Position numbers and translations under genes: made by a program
Shown: positions 37,601 to 52,600 of the stretch, in pieces
How positions within the stretch are numbered: the first letter of the stretch is position 1
Layout of the letters: every line of letters starts with the position of its first letter
The notes under the pieces: model-generated
What the model was told of the DNA's origin: nothing
The model's database searches: none
What the model saw: the letters and a program-made list of their open reading frames with translations, nothing else
Assembly (NCBI GenBank): GCA_013399895.1
Contig: VXBA01004859.1
Span: forward strand, 1,694,496 to 1,758,495
Direction: 5' to 3'
Source: Serilophus lunatus
Taxonomy: Eukaryota; Chordata; Aves; Passeriformes; Eurylaimidae
Length of the DNA stretch: 64,000 nt

Positions 37601-40600
37601 CTGTGGCTCCTTTCCTTTCTGCTCATGCACTCAAGAGCACAGAAAAGCTGTGAAGCAGCACAAATTTGGAGTAAATACCTTTTAAATATCGTAATCTTTA
37701 AAAGTGTGAGTATTTCTCAGGCCTGAAATAATGGAAAGGTCCTACAAGTGCTGCCAAATATTACTGCTGCTCCAGTAAGCACCTACACCATGGATATCCA
37801 AAGGATAAACAATCACAGTTTTCTGATGCTCCAGAGCTGCTACACAACAGTGGAGAGTATTTTCTTCTTCATGGAAAATTCTCCTCAGCTGTTCTTCATT
37901 TGGGTTTTTTCTGGGTTTTGTATCCAGTTGCAGCAGCAGTAAGTGCTTTTCCAAGGTGTGTGCTGAGCAGCACAGATCCAGGAGGCAGCAGGAATGGCCT
38001 GTCCTCCCTGGCAGCAGCAAAGCTTTGCCACAGCCCTCACTGACAACCACATCCGACATGAAGAGCCACACCTTTTTTCCAAGATATTCACAAAACCAAG
38101 GACAAATGACGGCAGATTCCCACCCAGTTTTCCTTCTTAATACCTGAGACAGAAAACAGAGCATATTCCTTTACTGCAGCTCAGCTCCCCTTCCCACAGC
38201 AGAGACTTCAGCAGGCAAGGCCCACATGGATCACTACAGGCTTCACACACAGCAAAAAGTCATGCTGAAACCAGGACAATTGCTGATTGTTTGCTTCCTG
38301 AGACATAGGGTTGCCAAGAGGTTGAGCCTAAAATCAAGCTGGGTTTTTCTTCTTCTGTAACATAAAATATTCTGCTTTCATCAGCCTGAACAATACCACA
38401 GTGCCTCATCTTTTAGATGTAGGGATGTCTCCCCTGTTATGTATAAAACATATTCGAGTATTCGAGGATTATTTTTAGTCACTGGAAGCTATTTTTAGGT
38501 CTTAAACTTCCTGTGGGTCAGTTTGGCTTCAGAATCATCATCGTTTCTGTTGCTTCTCTCTCAAGTAACAACATGGCCCTGCAGAGTTGGAGCCTGATCT
38601 GGAACATGAATTCACCACTGTCTGAAATCCACTCCCAAGAGCAGCACACACAGACAACAGCCTCACTAACAGTGTTTTGTGTTTGAACATTATTTCTGTA
38701 GGCTGAAATCTCTTTTTTCCCACAGTCAGATGCAGTGGATTGTTTTATGTAATGTTTACAAACTTGCTAAGTTTTCTTCAGGCTCTACTGATATTCTCAA
38801 ATTCCACCTCTGAAGCATCTGTGAGTCTCCTTAAAAAGCTCTTTTCCTGTCCTTTGAGTTCAGAGGCTACTTAAGTTTAGCCCTGAAACTGCTCCTTTCA
38901 GTCTCCCTGACACATTTTCAATTCCATTTTGCCACGCTCTCCGTTCAAATTTCACATTCTAATTATAGGCACAAACACAGAGGTCCCAGAGCCCGGGGAA
39001 GGAGGGGTGCCCAGCTCTCCAAACTCCACTGAAACGCATGGGAGGCCAAATTAGATTATGACAGACATTTCCATGAGCTAAGCAACTTGGAGAGCTTAAC
39101 TTCTTAAAGAACAAGGCCTCCCCAGTCTTCCTGGCAGCTCCCCAACCACAATAATGCACTCTAAAGGAAGGCTGAACAATTGACATACCCTGCTTTTAGC
39201 TTACTTTAATAACATTTTCCACACTTGTACTCAATTAGCAGTGATGTTGAAAAAGCAAACAGCTGGCAGTATGCAAAAATATTGGACACTAAAAATTCTG
39301 AGTGCAGCAGTTGAAGTTTGCAACAGTTATTATATTTTTGGTCATACAGTTTATTAAGGGGGAAAAAAAAGAGGTTTTACAAACAAAAAACCTATAAGCC
39401 TGCCTAGCACTGGGCCATAAAACACAATGAAAAGCCCTGTAAGAAACGCTCTGCTCAATTTTAGGCAAAGGTATTCAGCATTTACAGACGAAAAATGTTC
39501 CTGATTTGAAGTTTTATCAGTGTCCCTGTTATAAACCACTCTAAGAAAAGACACCGTCTTGTTTCAAATGTTGGAGCTCTTCCAGTATCTGGCAAATTTT
39601 AACATGTATCCCAGGCTTGCCAAACATGAGAGCTAGCTGTCAAATTCCTCCCAGATATGATAAAGATGGCACTTGCGATTCAAACTCTCATTTCTACAAA
39701 ATAACACATACAAAAGGTTTTTAGACACGATATGGCACGAAGCTCAAATTGTAGCCCGAAGCATCTTTGCTGTGAAGCATTATTTTAAAGAGATAATCCA
39801 CCAGCAATTACTAAACAATTAGAATTTTATGGGCTATAAAATCCATTCTTCTCCTCACCCCCGGAATGTTACCCAGAGCACTGGACCAGAAGGGATGGGA
39901 AGGGCAGCTGCTGGCTCCTCTCTGTGATTTTAGAGAAACACTATCTGTCAACTGTGGCCCTTCCAAAGCAGGGGCTGACCTACAAACAAGCTGATTGCTC
40001 GGGCCTGAATGAACCCCTTGAGACCTCAAATGATTAGTAATCCATTAGCACTGGGAATGCTGTTTCCACAGTGACACCTAAGGCAAGCAAGCTCTTGAAG
40101 TCCAATGTTTGATACATTTGTCTCACTTTCTATGCAACTTGGATTATTAAATTTTGTATCACTGAGCAGGGTTTCACTTTACCTGTTTTATAGAAGATTT
40201 TCCCTTTAACGAGAATTAAACTGACAGTTTAAGTCAATTTTTTTTTCAATCTTTTTAGTAAACACCAAGGACAAAATATATTGATGTTCACCTTAAAGAA
40301 GCAGAAACCCTTCCTCAGCATATAAATTAAACACATTTTATAGTCCTTTCAGGAAATGCAGTTTGGAACAAAAAAAAAAAAATTAATGGTAAAACGGAGC
40401 TAAACACAGTTCTGTAACAGAATGTTCAAAGAGATATTTTATGGTACATAAATGGTTTTTTCAGTCCTCATCCAAGCGACCACACCTCTGTACATAAATG
40501 TCCTCCCTTGTGTAGGTCTCCATGTGCTTGCAATGGTTAAATTATAAATCAGCAGCAGCAGTAGCTGACTGAAGGCCTCCTTTCAGCAACAGAGCACTGC

Positions 40601-43600
40601 AGATAAGCCATATGGAACATGAAAAGTTTCCAAGTGCAGCAATCCATCTGCATAATATCCTTCCTAATCTTTCAGAAGTTCTTTAGGAAAAATATTATCT
40701 CCTCCTCATACTTTGCCAAGAAAAAAAAAAGTTCTAAACTCCAATTACAACTCTGTGATATAAAGACAATGGGTTTCTGTTGGTCCCCCTGCCTGGGCAG
40801 TGTTGGGGCTGCAAATATTTCTTGTCCTGAATTGGGAACTGGAAAGGATAACAGAAACTATTTCAAAGTCTTGGGACTCAAGATAACTGAATGTAATCAA
40901 AGGCTTACAACACAAATAGCAGCTATTCCCAAAGAGAGGATTCTAAGGATTTAGACTGTTGGTAAAACACCATCACATGGAAGATGGTGGGAACTGGTCA
41001 CATCAAAGTCTACCAGAACAGGCTTCAATTACCACCAATATTTGTATGGAACTGCCATCCTGTTTAACCAAAACAACCCCAAAAAAAGCAAGTTGAGTGA
41101 GACAAGTGAAAGCAGTTGCTTCAAAACATCAGCTGAGATCAGCTGTGTACAACAGCAGTGAGCCTCTCCAGAAATAAAGAAACAGGGTACAACAAATACA
41201 GCTCTACTGTTATTGAATTAAAATAATTAGAACAGGACTTCAAGGCACAAAGCTCTAATAAGTATGTCACAATTCCTGTCTTGAATACTGAATTTCTCAG
41301 TTGTGTGTCAAATATACTTCATAAATTTTTCCTTGCATAACCTTCACTTGTTGTGAACTATTCAAAAGCCAAAGCACCTCTTTGAAGACCGTCCTGACTT
41401 AAAAACAGGGGGTGGGAAACCAATGGTGGGACCCAGAAGCAGAAAAAAAAGGCTGTCCAGGCATCAGGGACAGGGAAACGTGAGCACGCTTTACTCTATC
41501 ACATGGAATTCATGTCAACATTGGAGAAAGACTGGCTCTGGCTTAATGTCTTTTTAGAAAGCCACTGTACTCAGCAAATACTGAATTTTAAGTTAATGCA
41601 AGAAAGAGCAGGGCTTTAAGTGGCATCAGTTTGTTAGAGTTACAGAAGAGCTTTCGGTGGAACAAGGTCCAACAACTCTGATCTGAAAAAGTCTTCCCAT
41701 CGTTCTCAATGAACTTGTGACTTTTTAACTAAAAATACATTATTCACTTGCTATTGAAATGATGTGATACATATTTCCAGTAAAACATAATTTAAGTTAA
41801 AATTCACACTACTGCCAATTTAACTGACTTGACTGGCATTCCATAGTCTACACTATAAACTACAGATGTGTCAGCTCCCACATGAAACATTACATCACTG
41901 ATATGACATTAGTTAAGATGTACTAACTATTCCCAGTAAGGCACAACATGACCTGTGTGTGCACTGGTTTAGAAGTGTTAGGAAGAACAAAAATATGATC
42001 TGAGCTATGATATGGGCTGATAGGAAATTCAAAGGTCTGTGCCACAAGAGCCACCACCACCAATATTTTCCTTATTCAGGTGCAGTTACTCTGCAAAACA
42101 TCCCAGGTGAAAGTACCACCATGAGGAGTTTCATTCAGTGTTTACCTGCACTAAAACCCCAGGAGTGAACAAGCCACAGACTCCCTGCAGAAGCACCATC
42201 AGTTTAAGGCCTAAATATTCAGATTATTCAAAAGACAAGTGTCGAAAACTCAACACAAACACAGCCTGTCAGTGTGCTGAGGTCCAGCAGGGGATGAGGA
42301 CACTCTCCCTCCTCTGGACAGGGATGCCCAGCACTGATGGAGCAGCAGCAGCTCTGCTGTCCCTGGCAGAAGACACAACCAAAGCCACGAGCCTGCACAT
42401 CAGAAGGTGGGATTACACCCACTCCCCATTGAACCCCAGCCCACCAAGGGAAGAACAGCCCTTTCTCTCACTGTAGTTGCAGGAGGTGCTTTGTTCCGGG
42501 CCTGTTCTTTCACACACAGCTTGTGTCAAGGCACTCACTCCTGATTAACAGACGCCACTGTCCTCGCCTGGAAACTGCAAAGCAAAAATACCCTCTTCTG
42601 TCAATACACAATTTCAAAAGCGCCAAATTCTGCAGCAACACAAGGGCTGCAGAATACACGAGATCAGCACAGCTTGAAGAAATTGTTCATACAATAATTA
42701 TGTCTTTGTGTGGCTGCCTGCATGAACTCCAGCACTAACAAGCACAGAGCTGTTACAGATTTTCCTGGAGTCAATTTTCAATCCCACTTAACACGACCTC
42801 TCCAGAAGAGCTAAATCCAGAACTGGATCTCTGGCATGTGCTCCCTGAGCAGTGGGTGTGAGAACTGGACTTGGTGTGTCTGACCTAATTTCAAAAATAA
42901 GAACATTCTCCAAACAGTGCAAAGTCAGTTGGGAAAACATCCCTTGCACAGCTGGGAAATAACATACCAGACGAGATTCACTGCCTATTGCAGGGCTGGT
43001 TCTGCACAGGCTTTGCTGGACAGGTACCACACAAAAGGATTTTGGCATGGATTTGGGATCCTGGTCCTCCCAACAGCACAGCCTTCTCAGGAGCCATCTG
43101 ACTCCATCTGAGATTCTAAAGATGTGCAGCACAATTAAGCTGTCACTCATCATGGCAGTGATTAGCTTTGTCTGTTAGTTTGTTAAAAATGAGAACATCA
43201 CAGAAAATTTCAGTTCACAGCTTTAAAATAATCTCACTGGTGTAATGTCAGAGGACAGAGAGCAACCTGACCTGCAGCCACCCTGAATTACTGGGGGTAA
43301 CGCACCAGCTAAGAACAACCATCAGCAAAAGACACCAGAAATTTACAGATTAAGATGCATTCTAGACAAATTCCAGATATAAATATGCTTTGAGCAGTGA
43401 CTAAATCTGGAATTCATCAAAATTCAGAATACCAGAAGACCATGGTAAATGTAAAGCACCAGCATTGTTTTAAGAGGTGGAAGAAATCTTGTATTCTTAA
43501 CCCTAAAACACTAAATTTAATCACTGGTTTAGATACAAGGGAAGTGCTGCTTTAGATTATTTACAGTCAAGCTAAAGCTATTTAAAATATGAAGTCCACC

Positions 43601-46600
43601 CCAATTCTGGCAACTCTCTATATATCAGCAATGAAGGAACATAAAACAACATTAACACAGAACAAAAAAGTCACCAATCCGTCATTTGAAAATTAATAAA
43701 TAAATAAATATAAAGGCACATCAACATCAGTCACCGTATCTCCAAAGCCATTTCAGGATGGTCAAAGAACTAAAACAATATTTTAAAGTAGAACAATGTT
43801 ACCCAATGCAAGATACGGAAAACTTAATGGTAACAATGAACAGCTCAAAAAATGACTTTGGGGATTGCGTGTTGAATTAAATCTCCCAGGGGAGAGAAAT
43901 AACAGAGAGACACCACTGGGAGTGGTAACTGTTCTGTTCAGCACAAAGGTGTCTCTGTCACTATTTTCAAAATCAGGATTTGCTACCTTGGCCACATTGT
44001 AATTTTTCAAGGTAGCTGTTTCTTCCTAAACCATAAGTGGGAACTAAAACCCCAAATCACAACCTGTTTACAAGTCAGGTTTATAGTAAACACTTCTAAA
44101 AAAATAGGATTCAAACCACTACACACAGATACATAAAAATATGTCTGTATATATATATAAGGTTTTGATGACTCATATTCCAGACCACTTCAGTTTTCAA
44201 GTATTTTCTCTCTCTTTAAGGCAACCTAAAAGAGATTTTGGTCCTTAACCACACATAAACCCTCCTCAATCACCTCCTTAAAACATCTCAAAGGCATTTG
44301 TGTGCCATCTCAGATTATGTGAAATGTTATATGCAGTATAATTACATTTACATAATCATTTAGCAAATCAAGCCTAATAATGCCTGCACTTTCTCAGCAT
44401 CATGAGCAGATTACCAAGTCCTTTCCCTGCTTCACTGAAACCATTTTTAAGCTTCTTCCTTCTTTTATATGGGTAACAATTATTCCCACAGTGTTTGGAG
44501 ACCAAACCAAGTGGTTTGAACAACAAAAACACAGAATATAATGCAGGTTCTTCTATCAGCCCAAAGCTTTTTGCTTTTTTCTTTCTTTTTATCCCCCTAA
44601 GTCTTGCCCACTCCTGGCAGTTCTCCATCTCCCAAATACAAAGGAATGCAAAACAATGTTAACTTATCAGCACTGCCAGCCTTCCCACAACCTCCAGAGT
44701 GTGTTTAACCATCAGCATGCCTGGGATCACCTCCCAGCACCATCCCACTCCTGCAAAGCTGTGCTGATATTTCAGGTGAATTTGGAGTCTTTAGTCACCT
44801 ACATTCAGCATCACTTTTCCCTTTCAACCAAAAATGGTAGTAGGGCATTCTCTCTCTTTGAAAAATACATTTAAGATCTTACCACGTAATTTGTCTTAGG
44901 AAGCATTTCCAAGAAGTATTTTTGATGAATTTGACCCAATTTCCACCATCATACTTTTTAGCTTTGATTAGCAAATAATGGAATTGCCAAATACATCTCT
45001 AGATTGGACACAGCATATCCACCAAGGCAGGAAAGAGGATCCATTAACTGAAGGTTATTCTCATCTGATGTTATATTTGTGTATCCATACATATATATTT
45101 AGATACAACTCCCTGATCTTCAATTTCATAAGAAGTCCACTCATATTAAAAAAAAAAGAGGCAATGAACCAACTCAAGTGTTACCAAAACAAACTATTAC
45201 ACTGCATGACACATAAATTACAGTTCAAAATACATGTTGGTTATTCCCAGCCTGGAAAAGCAGCAATGCTTGAGAGGAGGCGGAGAAAAGCTGGATAAAA
45301 AACAAAACCAGAGAGCTTTTGGTTTATAAACAGAGTGTTTCAACACCAACTTTTGTGTTGATGCTCCCCACACTGTTACACTTGTCTCCTGGCATATGCT
45401 CCATCTGGCTGGGGAGGTGCATCTGCTGCTCCTGCTGTGGGCTCTCCACGTGCAGCTGAGCTCTCCCTGCTCCCCCCCCAGCCACCCCTGGCACCAGCAT
45501 GTTTGGGACTAAAGAACAAGGAAACTGTGTGAAAAGGCAGAGATGGAAATGTCCTTTTTTGTGTTCTACTGCAAGGAAACAGCTGAACAGGGGGGGTGTC
45601 ACCTGCTTTCTGGCTGAGCCATGACAAGCACCTGCCACAGAGCCATCACCAAGGGCTCTCGCCATCACAGGCAGCATTTCCCAGGGGAAGATGTTCAACA
45701 TAAACATCCAAACCCCTTGCTGTCCTTCCACGTCACAATAATTAGAGGACATAGTTTAGGAAGAAGGGGTTTTATACTTTTAATTTGTGTTACAGATCAT
45801 TGCCTATTTTTGGGGTATAACCCAAGTCTTACTCAGCACTTTATACACTGAAAACAGCACTAAACTCCAGAGCACAGCAGAGGCTCATTAACTGACACCC
45901 ACCCAGAATTCTCATGGGCACACATGCCAACTGGAAAAGTAGGTCACATTTTAGACAGGCTCCTACAAATCCAATCACCAGGGACTGATGAGGTGAAATG
46001 ATGGAACAGCCACATGCAGGTGAAATCAACCCTGTTTTGCTGCATCACTCAAGGAACAGAGATTAAAAAAGCCAAGCAGAACAGAGCAGAGGAGCCAACT
46101 TTCAGCCCTTGGCTCCCAGGAAAAGCAAGGCTGGAAGAGAGGGAATGAGTGAGCAAGTGCTGCCTTCTGAGGCCCTCACGAAGGGTAGAAGGACCCAAAA
46201 TGGAAGGGATGCATTGAACATAATCTGAAATAATCTTAACACACCCTGTACTAAAGAGTCTGAGTGCCTGTTCCTCTCCCTGTTTTCCTTTGGATTTAAA
46301 AACTATGAATGCTCAGGGCCTCAATTGTCTTTTACACATTAAAGCATCTTGTTGACCATATGGATACAGAATCCTGGTAAAACCTGAAACTGTTCCCATT
46401 TTACTCTGCAGAAGTACTACTTTATTCAGGAAAAATAATTACTTGTCAAGAATAATCTGTTACAGAAAAAAAAAATCCATGAATATTAAAACATCGACTG
46501 CTTTAACACCCACAGCAAGTCCTTCAAATCACAGGCAGTACTTCAGTGTAACAATGTGCAACTGTGTCATTATGGGTTTGTAAAACTAAATACATGATCC

Positions 46601-49600
46601 TCATATTTCAAGAATTCAAAGCACATGCTGAATAAAAACCTCAGTTTTTTCAACCTCCTGTAAGATCCATCTAAGCTGTGCCAGACCACTCACTACCTTA
46701 GATGCAAATAACTGTGAAAAAATGAGTGAAACCACCAGACCTAAAGCTCTCCCTCACCTGATGGGAAAAGAATCTCCAAGGGCAAGAAACAGCAAGTAAT
46801 TTTTTTGAGTGATTATTTCTAAAATCATACCAAAAAAATTGTTTTGGAATTTCAGTAGAAAATACATTTTCTCTTTTCATGAGGCATAAAGAAAATATAC
46901 TCATCACCCCTTGGGTGAATGCCTTTTACTGGAAGGTCAAGAGATCAGCAACCCTGAGCAGAGTTCCACTGTTCTCAGCAGTGTCAGCTCTGCTCACCTG
47001 CCACACTTCAGAATTAAACAAATAAACCTATTAGAAAGCTGTGCCTCATCCTGGCAAGCAAGGAGGGTTTTTTGCACAGACATGTGTACGAGCTGAAGAT
47101 TTTGAGTGTCTCAAACAATCCTGCTTTACCCTGTTCAAGTGGGTTTTTTCAATGCTGTAGAACAGATTCAAAGGGGGGGGGGGGGAAAGTCCGGGATCAG
47201 AGAGGCTGAGATCCAGCTCAAAATGCCACACAAATTGCAGGCCATCTGTCATGAGACCTTCTCCTTAATGCAGCAAATGGCAGGGAATGGTCCATCCCCA
47301 AGTATTCCACTGACATCAGAGAGCTCAGCTAAATTCTAACTTGCAATTTCAGCTGTGTAGGAGCCTGATTCTGCCAAGATGGCCTAAAAATCACATTCCT
47401 TACACTTGTATCAGTTACTACATACCAAGAACATTAAAAAAACAAGAAATAGATGAAGAAGCCAAGTTCGGTTGGGCCAGGCTGGAGGAGTCTCTGAGCA
47501 CCCTGGTCTAGTGGAAGGTGGCCTTGCCCATGACAGGGGTTGGAAAGAGATGGGCTTTACGGTCCCTTCCAACCCAAACCAGTCTGTGATTCCACAACAA
47601 GCCAATATTTTACTGATAGAAACTGCATGGAACAAAAAAATAGGAAAAGGAAATAGTAACAATAAATTAAAAATGGGATCAACAAATAAGAGATATAAAG
47701 TCAGAAAAGAACAGGTCTAGGGCAGCAGCAGAGCATTCACATCTACAACAACATGCACAGTGAAAGACATAAGGGCAACTATCAAAAAACATTCCTAGTG
47801 TTCATTTAAGATGCCAGCACCCTCCCTCCTACTATGTTTTCCCAAACATTCCAGCAGCAACAGAAGACACCAAGCTCTGGGCATATAAAAGCAATTCCTC
47901 TGCCAAAATTGAGCAGGAGACAACTCTAAGGGGAAGTTGTCTCATCGATTTCACTTAATCACTTACAACATTGCATCTACCCAGCACTGAAAATAAGGAA
48001 CAGCACATTTCCTTCTTCCCTCACACGGCCTCTGAGCTGTGGGGTTAGTTTTCCTTGTAGCACAGAAAATCCACCCTCCTGTCATGCACACCAGGCCCAC
48101 AGTGGGTCCAGACTAGTTTCATGGTGAGCCTACATCACAATAAATACCGTCTGTCAAGTTCCAGAAGAAATTATTTAATTGTTACCTCCATAAAATGGAA
48201 TTATTCTAATTTGGTTTAGTACCGATTTGACAGATTTCAGGTGCTTTTTTAACATAATCTTCATTTGTGAAATGGAATTCTTGCAAAAGTACAATAAAAG
48301 GAAGCCATTTTACACTGTTGTTTCAGTGCTGGTGATGTAACTAAAAATCCATCACATTCCAAGCACCCACCAGTCCAGAGAAGAAAATACCAAAGACATT
48401 TCACACCCAGACTAAGGAGCACACAGGGCTAATTTGAAGAAACAGGATGTACTCCTAAATTACACACTATGCCTGAAAAATGGGAATAAAGTCCCAGATC
48501 CCACAGTAGTAAAACACAGTAAACCCACAGAGGAAAAACAGAAGGAATCTGCAGATGGATTCCTTGCATGTTTCCCCCAGAGCACAGGCACTAACACACC
48601 AACTGCCCTTTGTATGTAGCTGTCAGGGGTCAGACACTGCAAAAAACCTCACCAACCTCAAGAATGCAGAAGATTACAGGCAGCCCTGCAAGGATTATTT
48701 GGGTCCTCAGTCCTTGTGAAGAAGCACTTTTACCACGAGTTGTGACACAAAGAGGCCCTGGATGCAGGACAGACTCAGCCTGACTTGCGTCCTGTCTCAA
48801 ACTCACATCTGTCACAATCCCAAGCTCATCCTGAAAGAATTAGGTTCTCCCTTCCTCTGCAGTGGCTCTTCCTTATTTGTGCTAATCCAGGAACTCAGTA
48901 ATACACCTCCAGCTCTTCCTGCCTCCTGTTATCCCTCTCTCAGAACTCAGTGCTGGAGACAGGAGCTAGAGAGGGGTTTTTTCTGATCATAAAAGACATT
49001 TGACAAATTATCAGAGAATCTTCTCAGAGAGAAGCGTAAGGCATTTGTCTGTATCTCAGCTTTGTCAATCTGGGTTTAGCTTGAAAACTCATTTACCAGA
49101 TCAGCTGAAATCATCCCTGTACTCTGATCCCCTTGGCAATGGGCTCTTCAGCTATACAAGGCTAATCATTATTCCAAAATCATTCCTAAAAAGCAAGGCA
49201 TTTGTTCAGAAGACAACTTCAGAATTTAAATGAAACCCTTAAGTCAGCCACCTGTTTTGGTCTATTTACAGGACTGCTGGAGACATGACTGATCTGAAAT
49301 GCAGTTACAGTACATCAAGGCTCCAATTGCCAAGAAAATCCTTGAATTCTACTGCACCTAATTTAGAAATTATGCACTGAAAAGAGTTTCTATTTAAAGC
49401 ACAAGCATTATAAAAGTAGATGAAACCAATACCTTTGAGTAAATATATTCATGCTATTCTATTACTGCAGGAACTGCAGACATTCTGCTGTTTTAACTGA
49501 AATACAAAGTGACTGGTCAAATTTTATTAAGTTTGTTTGTTTCATAGATTCTCTTTTTTTGGCTGCACAAGGGGCAGCACAGGCTGTGGCCACATTGATC

Positions 49601-52600
49601 TGCCTTCAAGATTTGACTGGTAAAGTCAGTACGACCTCAGAACAGAAAAGGGGCCAACCCCAACCGCCTGTCAGGCTCAGGGCTCTCTTTTGACCTTCTC
49701 CATCCAATTGTTTTTTCTCCCAATCAAAACCTTGAACAGTTCTCCTCCTCCCACCCCCAGAAAAACCACCATCCTTCACACCTCTATTTCCATTGCCAAA
49801 TGTGATCGAAATCAAACATGTTTCCCAGAGACTGGCAGGGGGTGGAGGGCAGATGGGAAAACAACAGGGCTGTAAAGACAACTTATTGCCTTGGAGAAAC
49901 CAGAATAAAAGCAGCAGCTTACATTTTATAACAAGGTATGTAATAACCTTAAAACATCAGGTGAAAATATCTTAAAATACTCTATATTTGAAGTATTAAG
50001 GAGGCAAGACTGACGTGTCTTTTGAGATTGTTACCTCAACGATGTCTGAGTTGGTTCTGCTTTCGTGGGGCTCGTTGTATTCTGTGTATTTGAGAAGAAC
50101 TTTGTCCATGTCAGTGCTGGCATACTGAAAGAGTTTGTTAGAGCTGTTAAAAATGATGAGTGCTATTTCACAGTCACAGAGTACACTCAACTCATAGGCC
50201 TTCTTCATTAATCCAAACTTCCTCTTTGTAAAAGTGACCTGGAGAAAAAAGAACAAGGATTTATTTATTTTTGAAAGCACATGAAGAAGGTTTGAAGAAT
50301 GATCATCAAGGAATACACCCACTGAGCCTACACTGTTTATGCCTACCATCATGGGTACAAGCTCAACAGAACTGACTGTAACATTTGGTGCCACTTTTAG
50401 GCCCCCAATGCTCTGTGTCAGACTGAGCTAAACAATTACACCCCCCCCAACTCTTCCACTGGAACAAGGGGAGTTAATGAACTGTACCTTCCTTCTGTTC
50501 ATACTTTCCAAGCACTACAGTATTTTCTCCTGTGGTACTTACAACCTTAATTCCAATAGAATCAAAGGCAACAGCACTACCAGTGGAAGGAACATTTTCA
50601 CTATGCAGCATGAATTCTAATTATGCAAAGCTAAGAAAGACTCTTATTTTGTTGCTCTTATTATGAGACTCACTTATACTTTTGACTTGTTTTCTGACAC
50701 TTGGGAACATCACAAAACAGGCTTTCTGTCCTGTTAGGGCTGCTGTGGGGAAATAAATCCACCACAGAGAAAAAAAAGGTTTAAAAATTATTCTTCACAA
50801 GACACCAGGTAAGGATATAAAAGTACAGATCAGAGCCCCATGCCCCACGTTTCACAGACAACAGTCAATATGCTTTTGCAAGACAGGAATGAGGTAAGAC
50901 ACAAGAAAATCAAACCTGTTTTCTGGGTTCCCATAGTTTATGTAAATTATCTAGGTGCACATCAAGAAAACTCTGTATACACACCTCAAGGCTTTTTTTC
51001 CCCCCTGAGATGGTAATCTCAGGCATACTACTTTTTAATACTATTAATAATTCAAAATACATGCTATTCTCCCTCAAAAGGATGCATAGACACAGCTGCT
51101 CTTCTGACACTTCAGAGGTGATTACCTGAGTGTGAGCAGGTACAGAGGTGTTACTGCTCAGTGTCTGTCAGGACAAAGGCACCATAAACAACAGGGGGTG
51201 AGGTATCAGTTTCAGAAGTCACACTGAAGGTTTATTGCCACTGCAGACCCCTCCCATCCCAGACAAAGGGGTTTTAATTCCTTGACCGGAATTCTCTCTC
51301 TCTCTCACCTCTGGAAAGGCTACTTTTCTTGTGAGGTTCCCACCTGGCAGCACCTTCTCAGGCTGGGTTTGGACAGGACCACAGACAGCCCAAGCCTTAC
51401 TTTAATGCACATGGAGTATTTTAAACTCTGTTTTCATTTCAGAACTCAAAAAGCAGAATTAGTTCTGAAAATTTCTCATTTTTCTTCTTGCCATTTAGAA
51501 TCACAACATAAACATAAATATGTGCCCTTATTGCAGGTCAATGAATTCCTCAGCACTGCTTTAATATTGCTTAGTGAAAAATGGGTGAGGAGGAGACAGC
51601 AAAGGCAGCAAGATTGAGCTCCTTTGATATCTAATTTACTGTACTGGCTGCTCTTCAGCTTAATGAAGATAAATGTCCTACAGCTCATTCAAGCAGATAA
51701 GGCTGCTTAATTAATAATACAATGACAGTCTCATGACAGTTGTAATCCCCTGGAGTAATGGTCTATATATTGTTTGGAGCTCACATACAATCCCTCAGAA
51801 ATAAGATGCTTCTGACAAAACAATAATTTTTCTTCACACACAAGTTACATGAATTTGCTCTTCAGGCAAAGCTGTGTCTCATTCCACTTATATTTTCAAA
51901 CAAAAAGCCCTAAACATCACACTAAACACCAAAGCAGGACATCATAAGGATGTCCATGAGTGACCTACTCACCAGCTGCATCTGCCACAGGAAAACTCTC
52001 AGGACACAACTGAACTAAACTTTCTGTCCAGCAAAACAAACCCTAAAGGCCCTCTTTATCTGGGTCAAAGAAAATCCCCAAGTAAATATCTTACAAATTC
52101 CCAGTGCATCAGGGTATTTTAGTACATTAAAACTCTAAATACTGGTTACCAAAATCACAGGACACCAGTGGGGTTAGAGACCATCAGGACCTCTATACAT
52201 AAAAAATGATTCCACTAAAAAAACATATTTAATCTCTAAAAACTTGCAAAACCAAGATACAGTATGTTTTCGTCTCTCTGTTTCCACAGAAAAAACACAA
52301 GGTAAGCCTAATTCTGCTTTTCAGTTAGAGCTTAAAACCTCTTCCTACTCACCAGAAAGCCCAAAAGGTGTTGGCCAAAAACCAACCAGAAACAACACTT
52401 GGAATTTTATCTCTGTGTTTTGCTTCAGTCACAGCAATGGTACAAATGGGCTAAAACTTGATACAAATGCACTGATTCTCTTCCTCTCCATTGTTTCCAT
52501 CTGAACAATGGGATGGAGATTAAAAAAAAAAAACCAACATAACAATTCCCCTTGAAAGAAAAAACCTCACCAATGTCAGGGTAGAATTTAATGGTATTTG

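Larger units (their letters stand above)
33258..50034 (-). other. MEF2A: MEF2A 16.8 kb intron
   Basis: From a weaker GTAACA donor to TGTATTTCAG. It holds a GATA-motif cluster (35434-35665), a pair of MEF2 sites (38469-38498), a CR1 fragment (47469-47592), a 13-G run at 47173-47185 and one ambiguous base at 34002 after an A run. I find no coding exon or RNA gene. Confidence 0.85.
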
